Source of the DNA: Vicia villosa
Taxonomy: Eukaryota; Streptophyta; Magnoliopsida; Fabales; Fabaceae
Assembly: GCF_029867415.1 (NCBI RefSeq)
Contig: NW_026705222.1
Coordinates: forward strand, 744,001 to 808,000
Direction: 5' to 3'
DNA length: 64,000 nucleotides
Shown: piece by piece, positions 57,401-64,000 of the stretch
Layout: each line of letters opens with the position of its first letter
How positions within the stretch are numbered: the stretch's first letter is position 1
Notes under the pieces: generated by a model
What the model was told of the DNA's origin: nothing
Database searches by the model: none
Seen by the model: only the letters and a program-made list of their open reading frames with translations
Program-made: the position numbers and the translations under genes

Positions 57401-58306
57401 AGGTTGTAACGTGGCCTGGTTCACGGTTTAAAGAAACAAAAGATAAAGGCTCAAAGTTTATTTGTACCCATCCCAATCTTCGTGATGTTCTCCAGTCCTA
57501 TGCTCAGTTAGCTATGCATTTAGTCTCCAAAAGAATTTGGGAATTGTGACATTGACATTTATGATGGTTCAAAAACCAAAGGTTTATCTGCAAAGGCAGT
57601 CATTCTCCTTTTTGTAGTATTTTCCTTTTGTCGAAGGTACATAGTAACCTTTTCGACTTTGTTATCCCTGACTTTTTCTGAACTGTTTGTTTTAAAACTA
57701 CAGTTAGCGGGATGCCCCAATTTTGCCTAAGTCTCCTTAATAGGTTTTGACTTAGCAGGCTCTTGCATTGCTTTCTTTTTCTTTGAGGACATTGACTGCC
57801 GGTCTTAATGATGACGGAGAACCATCGGTGGTTATGTTCAAAGGAACAGTTTGGAATAATTAAGTTAACTGAGCAGCTACCCTACCCCAGGTTATATATT
57901 AAGGGTTTTATTTTATATGAAGGAAAACTCCTACTTCTTTAGGCTCAAAGGGGTTGACAAGGGATTAACATCCTTATATCTCCACTGTATTAGAATTGAA
58001 ACAATGCCTGTACATCGTCAACACGGTCTGTTCGAAAGCGTACTATATGAGATTGTGGTATCGTTTTCGTCATTCTCCCTCTAAAGGTGTAAAACTTTCA
58101 GCGAGAGTTGAATATCACAAATGAGAAAATCGAGTAAAAACACAGTTTTAAATATAGTGAGAACACTAGGAATGAATCAAGACAAACGTAAGCAATGCAT
58201 TAATGATTGTTGTAAAGTACATAGCATATGTCATAAGACTAATGTTTAAACAAACTGAAAGAAATTGCAAATGGAAACAAAACTAATGATCTAAGAAATC
58301 CTCCTT
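54494..58306 (-). other. Long non-coding region between gag and 3' LTR
   Basis: About 3.8 kb with no pol motifs. Near the LTR the minus strand has GAACAGGGGCAGC, a possible short polypurine tract. From about 54720 to 56900 degenerate repeats of ...TTAAACAAGACTACCTAGA... type are frequent, with a regular 47-bp array at 55290-55632. The rest shows nothing I can assign. Two short open frames near 55892-56156 are not conserved proteins. Confidence 0.7.
55290..55632 (+). repeat. 47-bp tandem repeat, about 7 units
   Basis: The unit contains CCTAGAAAGGTTCCTATAAA, then GGACATAAGACGTTTTAAAC and AAAACTA. TTCCTATAAAGG recurs every 47 bp. More diverged copies continue on both sides. Confidence 0.92.
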
Positions 58307-59824
58307 CTAGCCACCTATGGTGTTAGACTTGCTAGGATCTTCGAACTCAATGAGCCCTTCTTCAATCAAATCTTGGATCTTGTGCTTCAATGGACCACAA
58401 TCCTCTGTATCATGACCAGGACTATCTGAATGATAAGCGCACCTAGCATGATGCTTGTACCCGGGAGCGGGGTTAGTCGGAGCTGAATATGGAGGCAGCA
58501 GAGTTATCAAGTTCTGACTGAGCAGATGTTGCAAAGCTTGAGACAGTGGCATGTACAACGGGGTGAATGATCGTTTTGGCTTGGACCTCCAGGTGCGTTG
58601 GCCACCCTGGTGCTTTTGCTGATCCCTTTGTTGTAATACTGGTGTCTGATTAACCAGGATCGCTCCAACAGTGTTGGGTTCCCTTTTTCCGTCATATGAC
58701 TTTTTTGTGTGATAGGAACCTGAGGGTGCCCCTTGTATCTTCCCATTTTTTATCCCATCTTCAATTCTTTCGCCAATGACTACCATGTCCGAGAACCCCG
58801 AAGATGTGCATCCGACCATCTTGTCGTAGTATGGTCCTTGCAAAGTGCTCATAAATATGTCCACCAGTTCTTTGTCCTTTAGGGGAGGTTGGACTCGAGA
58901 AGCCATTTCCCTCCACCTTTGGGCATACTCCTTGAATGATTCATCCTTCTTATGTAACATGTTTTGTAATTGCATCCGATCGGGTGCCATGTCCAGGTTG
59001 TACTTGTAATGCTTTAAGAAGGTGTTGGCCAGATCATTCCAGCTTCGGACAGAAGACTTCTCTAGTTGCATGTACCAGTCAATAGACGCTCCGCTCAAAC
59101 TTTCTTGAAAGAAGTGTATCATCAGTTTTTGATCGTGAGCATAAGCAGCCATTTTTCGCACATACATGCGCAAGTGATTCCTCGGACATGTGAGTCCTTT
59201 GTATTTCTCGAAGTCGGGAATCTTGAATTTGCGAGGGATAGTCAAGTCTGAGACCAAACTCATTTCGAAGGCATCCACATCAAAGACATCGTATCCTTCT
59301 ATCACTTTTAGTCTCTCCTCCAGTGCCTTGATTTGTTCACTACCCTTGGAGTCTTCCCTAGAGTTAGGAATAGACTGTTGTGTTTGAGGTACTTGGTCTG
59401 AGTTGTCCACCTCTTGCACTCCGTATTGTAGATCCAGGTAATCATCGTCCTTAGGGACATTGCTAGCAGGAATGCGCACTGTGCGGGTTGTCCCTTTCGT
59501 TTGTGGAGTGGGGACAAATCCTTCTTGGGAGGTTTCTCCTTTCTCTTGGAACTGAATAGTTCTCCTGACAGATCGGGCCTGAGATTTGTCCTTAGCGGGG
59601 CCAAAGCCTGAAACAAACCCTAGCAGCGGGTTTTCGTCATTAGGGATCTCATCCTGAACCAGGGCATCCCCAGACTGAACCTCTTTTGCTTTGTCTTGTT
59701 TGTCTAGGAGGGCCTTCATGAATTCTAGCATCTGAGCCATACCTCCTTTAACCTCTTCCACGCTAACCTTTAGTTGATCCACTTCCTCACGAAGGGCGGC
59801 TTGATTCTGTTCCAACTGATCCAT
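58307..59824 (-). CDS. gag: Intact Ogre-like gag protein (505 aa)
   Basis: Minus-strand ORF with a clear start (MDQLEQNQAALREEVDQLKV) just after the leader. Residues 1-45 form a coiled coil, followed by a long, poorly ordered Gln/Ser/Asp segment. The capsid-like retrotransposon gag domain lies at roughly residues 235-340 (FFQESLSGASIDWYMQL, FKEYAQRWREMASRVQPP). Near residue 470 is a C-x2-H-x5-H-x4-C zinc-binding pattern (CAYHSDSPGHDTEDC). The protein would form the virus-like particle and package element RNA in the cytoplasm. It ends in a normal stop with no protease or RT behind it, so it is a gag-only element. No frameshift or stop interrupts it, unlike every other retroelement ORF in the window, in keeping with a recent insertion. 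Expression is unknown. Confidence 0.9.
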   Translation of the reverse strand: MDQLEQNQAALREEVDQLKVSVEEVKGGMAQMLEFMKALLDKQDKAKEVQSGDALVQDEIPNDENPLLGFVSGFGPAKDKSQARSVRRTIQFQEKGETSQEGFVPTPQTKGTTRTVRIPASNVPKDDDYLDLQYGVQEVDNSDQVPQTQQSIPNSREDSKGSEQIKALEERLKVIEGYDVFDVDAFEMSLVSDLTIPRKFKIPDFEKYKGLTCPRNHLRMYVRKMAAYAHDQKLMIHFFQESLSGASIDWYMQLEKSSVRSWNDLANTFLKHYKYNLDMAPDRMQLQNMLHKKDESFKEYAQRWREMASRVQPPLKDKELVDIFMSTLQGPYYDKMVGCTSSGFSDMVVIGERIEDGIKNGKIQGAPSGSYHTKKSYDGKREPNTVGAILVNQTPVLQQRDQQKHQGGQRTWRSKPKRSFTPLYMPLSQALQHLLSQNLITLLPPYSAPTNPAPGYKHHARCAYHSDSPGHDTEDCGPLKHKIQDLIEEGLIEFEDPSKSNTIGG

Positions 59825-60670
59825 TGATTTCTTCTGCTGAAATCTTGTTTGATAGTATGGTCGGGATGTTAGGTTATCCTTCCCAATGGTTCCTTGGTCT
59901 GGAGATAGAAGAGGAATCTTCTCTTAATGTCATGAAAATGATGTGTATGCCATGCATGATGCGTATGATATCCTTTTTTCTTTTTTTTCTTTTTTTTTGA
60001 ATAAAAATACGACGCAAGAATGCACATGATGTATGATGAATGAAAAAAGAAATAACAAAAATAATGATCAACACAATATATGCATATAGCACAAATCACA
60101 CAAGTTCATAGGTTCGACGTAGCGGCTCTTGGGAGCCAACCTTTTAATAGGGGGTGTTCTAGAAGGTCTCATGGGGTCGTTCGTAACCTCCGAGACTTTT
60201 TGTCTCTTTGGATTTTAGAACAACTCATTTTATCCATGAGGTTCGAATTTTTGGGGTAGGTTCTCGGAGAGATCAGCCAAGTATCCAGTCCTGCCCTCAA
60301 CAAATTCAAGCCTCGTTTTGGACATTTCCGAATACTCAACCCACTCCGAGTGGAGTTATCAATGAGACTCGTAGGAGATTCATACTCCCCTATTGATCTC
60401 AAAGTTAACCCCCACACTTAGGGTTTTAACACAACATAATGCCAGCAGTGCATATAAAAATACAACAATTAGGCAATTAAATATAAATATATTAACAAAA
60501 ACAATTAAATATAAACATATTATAAACAATTAAATATTTTTTAGATAAAAAACAAAAAATAATTGCAAACCCTAAAAAAAAGCGAATTAGCCAAACCCTA
60601 AAAAGTTGTCAAACCTAAACCCTGCCAAAACCTAAAACCTATAGGAGCATAGTATTCACCATTTAAGCCA
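59825..60670 (-). other. Leader of the Ogre-like element
   Basis: Untranslated region between primer site and gag. It includes a T-rich/A-rich run near 59970-60000. Small open frames here lack similarity to anything I recognise. Confidence 0.7.
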
Positions 60671-60688
60671 TCCCCAGCAGAGTCGCCA
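60671..60688 (-). other. Primer-binding site, tRNA-Arg type
   Basis: The minus strand reads TGGCGACTCTGCTGGGGA, two bases from the LTR edge. Same type as 14880-14897, as known for Ogre. Confidence 0.88.
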
Positions 60689-60690
60689 GC

Positions 60691-62737
60691 TGTAGCAACC
60701 TGCCTTGAAATTTATAACTTAGAGAGTCGCCACCTATTCTGAAGGGCGAATAGGAAACCCTACGCAGTATAGAGATCAGGGTAAGATACCATATTCAGGT
60801 CGAGGGAAGGTGTTAGGCACCCTCAACCCTTTCCTAAAGGCTAACACTTAAAGATAAAGGTTTACGGCAAAACATAAAGAAAGATGACAGACAGTAAAAT
60901 AGGGTTAGAGGCTAATTATTTGAACATGATTAGGGTTTGAAGGAAGGGGGACTCGCCTTGTTGCCAAGTGCCTACGTATCTCCTTATGGAGAATCAGAGT
61001 CAACGTAGTTCGGGGACAGGGTTGTACGCCTTGAATTTGATTTGATATGGTTTGGAGGCTTTTTGAATGGCCTATCGTAGTTTTGAATAAGGATGAAAAT
61101 CCGTAGTTTGATTTGAAGTGTTCTTGAATGTTTTGAGTTTGGGAAGTGTTTTAGGATGTGGGCGTACAACCCTGATTTGATATGTTACCGTTAGTTGCGA
61201 TGATCAATAGGTTTAATCACCATAGTTAACGGATTGAATGAAGGATTGCTAACCATTCTAATCGATAGATTCGATTATCACGAATAGCAAATGAGTATGT
61301 TTTAAATAATTATTAGTTTATCGTTATCCCTCATAATCAATAGGTTTGATTATTACACGATAACGAATTGGATATGCTAATCATCATAACCAATAGATTT
61401 GGTTAAAACCATTTAGCAAATTAATTTGTATTTTGAATGAATTATTTTAATTAGAAGGAAATTATTTATCATGCTTAACTTACAACAACAAGTTGATTTT
61501 AGTCATTCTTATTCTAACTATATTTAATTTTATAATACTTTCCTCCATTCAAATTTTATTTTGGTTTACAAAAATAATAAAAGAACAAATAATTAACAAA
61601 TTATATGATGATGATATATTTACTAGCATACTAAAACCATGGGTAATTGTTTACCATTATATTAGTAAGAATGGAAGAAAAAAAACACAACCAGTAGCGT
61701 TAACAGTCACGTGGAAACAACATGATCGCATATAACCATCTCAAATTGACGTCAAAGCGAACCGCAAAGACCCACATCATATGAATAAAACATAATAAAT
61801 AAGAAATACATAAATTAGATCAACAACATGGACATTACATACTAGAGTGCATAATGTTATAGTCTTTGAAGTACTTACCTTAGATCCAATTGGATATTAT
61901 TTTCCTGTATATCAACGCTAGCGGAAATATCAAGAGGTGGTCATCCAGCAGTCCAATTTGTGATGCGTTCTCGCAAACGGTGGTGGTTGATTCTTCTCAG
62001 TGGTGTTGGGTTGAAAGGCTCTTGCTCTTCTTCTTTCCTTTACCGGTCAAACAGACTCGAAGTGAACGTATTTACAGTGTTGGTAAAATTTGGCCTCCCC
62101 TAATGTCAAAAAATATCCTCTATTTATAATGTTCAAATTAGGGTTTTCTACACCTAATGGGCCTATTACCCAATTAACTTAATAATTATAAAAAGAAAAA
62201 AATCCTAATAATACTAATATTTAAATTAATACTAATAATCCTAATAATATTAATCCTATAAATAATAATAGTTAATAATAATAAAAATGATTATCCTATT
62301 AAAATTGATAATAATACTAATCAGTAAATATTAACTATAAATAATAATATTAAAATTAATTCTAATAAGACTTATCATTACCCAAAAAATAATCCTAATA
62401 TATATATAATTATTAAAACCTAATATTACCTAATGAAAATCCTATTAATATTAACATTAATAATAAAAATTAATAACGCTAAATACTAATAATTAGTTAT
62501 GATAAAAAAATAAAAAATAATAATCAGAACGAATGTTAGTAAAACCTAAAACACCCCAAAAATGGTAACCTTGTAATAATTGGGCCCCACGTTTGGGTCC
62601 TACGTCCCTGTTTTAACTCAACCTGATTTATAAGAGAGCAGGTTTGACAATAGAAATGTCAAACCTCATGACTCTTAATTTTGACCCTTGATGAGTTAAA
62701 AGACCTGAATTGATCGGGCAAATTTTGGGGTACAACA
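60691..62737 (-). repeat. 5' LTR of the Ogre-like element (2047 bp)
   Basis: TGTAGCAACCTGCC...GGGGTACAACA. Corresponds to 51369-54493 without the hAT. Ends in TG/CA and is followed by CTTGG. Confidence 0.95.
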
Positions 62738-62742
62738 CTTGG
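62738..62742. other. Target-site duplication CTTGG (right)
   Basis: Matches 51364-51368; PMD exon 3 continues at 62743 in frame. Confidence 0.9.
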
Positions 62743-62890
62743 GCGGGACGCGTTGGATCGAGGTGTCGTTCATCAAGGCGGTCCAGAGGCAGTCGCCGTG
62801 ATGGAGATGATCGTGACTGATGCGGGCCGTGCGGCAGCATACAGGCGGCAGAGGAGGTCCCAGGGAGAGAGGGTTAGGCACACCCAGTAG

Positions 62891-63020
62891 TGGTCGGGTT
62901 TATTTATTTTTTGTTTTCGGATTGTATCTTTCGCACACTATTATTATTTGGATTTGGATCGGCTTGTATATATTACTATTTTTATCATATTAGTATTTTC
63001 TGTTTATATGTCGCTTATTT
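62891..63020 (+). other. 3' flank of the copy B PMD gene
   Basis: Matches, with differences, the region after the PMD stop in copy A (46147 leftward), for example TTCGGATTGTAT...GCACACTATT. It is cut off at 63021 by an LTR. Confidence 0.8.
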
Positions 63021-64000
63021 TGTAACACCCCGTACATATATGTCTAGAATAATATGCGGTGATGCTATAAATGGTACAAGAAACATACATAAGCGATAAA
63101 GAAAAGAAATTAAAATCATATACAATTCAAATATCCAACTGAAAACGTATATGATTGGCTTGTCTTCAACAATGCACAGCGGAAAAATAACGTCTGACTA
63201 GGTCTTCCTGCCAATTACTTGTCCACGGTCTTCATGGCAGTCCATCAAGCAATCCATCTACTTCTAACCTGTTCCTGAAAAAATAATAATTGGAATGGGG
63301 TGAGATTACTAAATCTCAGTGAGTTCCCTTATCTTACGGGTTCGCTCGGTTCTACAAGGTGCATGCAAACAAACAGATTCACCGAGAATCCAGGTTTCCT
63401 CACGGTCAGGTACAAGTACAAACAAGGATACACCACCATTGGAAGTCCCTTAACTATCCAAGGAGGCGTTCAATAAGACAACAATTCACAATATGCAAAC
63501 TCACATCCTTATGTGAGGAATCAAGGAGTTATACCCATCTGACTAGGCTACCTCTGCCACGTACCCTCGGTGAGTATCCAAGTACATATATGTCGAAAGA
63601 CTTGCACAAGCACACCGCACGATGAATTCGGGTCATTCCTATATGGAATTCCACCCGAGATGAGTTAAGTTGTACCATTGCCTACGTGGCATTTACAACC
63701 TCATCACCAAGCACGCCAGTGAGTTACCAAGTGGGAAACGTCATTAAAGACCCCGGTCTTGCTTCCACTGCAATGGTATTCATCCTCTGTACGCAGGTGA
63801 GTAAACAGGTGCAATATGTCCTTTTCGACGTACAAGCCCACCGGGCGAAAGCCTAGTAACATTGTCTAATTGACGTTACTAGAGGCAAGTAATTCAGTGA
63901 TTGCCTATATGGCATCACCCACTTACCATACTTATCACGCAGGTGAGTCACCAAGTGGGAAACGCCATTAAAGACCCTCACTTGCTTCCACCGCAATAGT
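63021..64000 (-). mobile_element. Start of another LTR (probably gypsy/chromovirus), continues past the window
   Basis: A sharp change occurs at TGTAACACCCCGTACATATA, a common LTR edge (read on the minus strand it ends ...GGGGTGTTACA). It resembles in style the edge of the solo LTR at 20148. No coding sequence. A block near 63718-63775 (CCAAGTGGGAAACGTCATTA) recurs at 63950-64000, a spacing of about 225 bp. Confidence 0.65.

Larger units (their letters stand above)
51369..62737 (-). mobile_element. Ogre-like gag-only LTR retrotransposon, recently inserted
   Basis: Complete minus-strand element of 11.4 kb. The 5' LTR is 62737-60691, the primer site is at 60671-60688, the leader follows, then an intact gag at 59824-58307, a 3.8 kb non-coding stretch with tandem repeats, and the 3' LTR at 54493-51369. 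Protease, RT, RNase H and integrase are all absent, so it must move with enzymes from full elements. The LTRs have the same length once the hAT insertion is subtracted, and I noticed no differences in the parts compared by eye. That points to a young insertion. CTTGG duplications flank it. The tRNA-Arg-like primer site and the repeat-bearing 3' region fit the Tat/Ogre lineage. Confidence 0.92.
49480..62890 (+). pseudogene. PMD (MAIN/MAIL-like) gene of copy B, interrupted by an Ogre-like element
   Basis: Plus-strand partner of the copy A gene with the same three exons: 49480-49863, 49981-50686, and 50764-51368 continued at 62743-62890. Exon 3 totals 753 nt, identical in length to copy A's. N-terminus MSGNQARIRQGRETQTASAR; the PMD runs as in copy A, and the C-terminus past the insertion reads GGPEAVAVMEMI...VRHTQ. 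Defects: a TAG near 50581 in place of a CAG, one extra G in a G run just after it (exon 2 is 706 instead of 705 nt), TAG near 50858 (CAG in copy A), TAG near 50927 (TGG in copy A), and the 11.4 kb insertion at 51368. A 142-residue open stretch (50992-51420) survives but is not a gene by itself. Introns sit at the same places as in copy A, with similar sequence. Confidence 0.88.
45621..64000 (+). mobile_element. PMD-carrying Mutator-like transposon, copy B (runs past the window)
   Basis: Starts GAAAATTCTTTGGTCACCTC at 45621, the outer terminal inverted repeat, which matches the ends of copy A. It is cut at 45708 by copy A and resumes at 48852/48861. It carries the plus-strand PMD gene 49480-62890 and continues with its 3' flank (62891-63020), which matches the 3' flank of copy A. 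Inserts, outermost to innermost: copy A (45709-48851), the Ogre-like element 51369-62737 containing a hAT, and an LTR from 63021. Its right terminus should lie beyond 64000. No transposase is seen, so it would need one in trans. Mutator-like is inferred from the 9-bp duplication made by copy A and from the long terminal repeats. Confidence 0.75.

Noticed and set aside
54494..58306. A hidden pol gene in the Ogre-like element
   Set aside because: No RT, RNase H, protease or integrase motif could be read in any frame on the minus strand.

Overview
The window looks like nuclear DNA of a legume, most likely of the pea/vetch tribe (Fabeae). It is AT-rich and intron-bearing. It holds one ordinary plant gene and is otherwise filled with long Ogre-type (Ty3/gypsy, Tat lineage) LTRs with a tRNA-Arg-like primer site, L1-type LINEs, copia and chromovirus-like gypsy remnants, a Helitron and DNA transposons. 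I see no bacterial genes, operons or CRISPR arrays.

Left part (1-8600): a broken copia gag and LTR on the minus strand, then the only convincing host gene, an 18-exon katanin p80 (KTN80) gene on the plus strand (2231-8165). Its predicted protein of 1132 residues has an N-terminal WD40 propeller, a C-terminal p60-binding con80 region and, between them, 16 tandem copies of a ~21-residue unit that seems to have grown out of a conserved motif just upstream.

Middle part (8740-38105): nested retroelements, mostly on the minus strand. There is a degenerate copia element. LINE 1 is split by a truncated Ogre element with a 3.6 kb LTR and fold-back rearrangements. LINE 2 can be traced in three pieces (20025-20147, 22709-23788, 37776-38105). 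It is interrupted by a solo LTR (target duplication CTTAG) and by a gypsy element (TTGTC). The gypsy element is itself interrupted by two Ogre-type solo LTRs of 4.0 kb (ACTAG) and 5.1 kb (GATAT). Reading frames resume across each junction when the inserts are removed by eye.

38106-45620: a ~240 bp AT-rich tandem repeat into which a probable 5.8 kb non-autonomous Helitron (38596-44407) has inserted between A and T. The Helitron holds a 39 bp minisatellite, AT runs and a small MITE.

Right part (45621-64000): the most interesting region. Two copies (A and B) of a Mutator-like transposon each carry a three-exon plant mobile domain (PMD, MAIN/MAIL-like) gene. Both have the ends studded with a 20-nt palindromic motif. 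Copy A (45709-48851) lies inside copy B in the opposite orientation, flanked by a perfect 9-bp duplication TTTCCGAAA that falls within a copy of the palindrome. Copy B's PMD exon 3 is in turn split by a young gag-only Ogre-like element (51369-62737, duplication CTTGG). One LTR of that element carries a 1070 bp non-autonomous hAT element (8-bp duplication GTGGTGTT). A further LTR starts at 63021, inside copy B. Both PMD genes are disabled by stops at CHG cytosines, as expected for methylated, silenced DNA. All boundaries come from reading the sequence; no database search was run.
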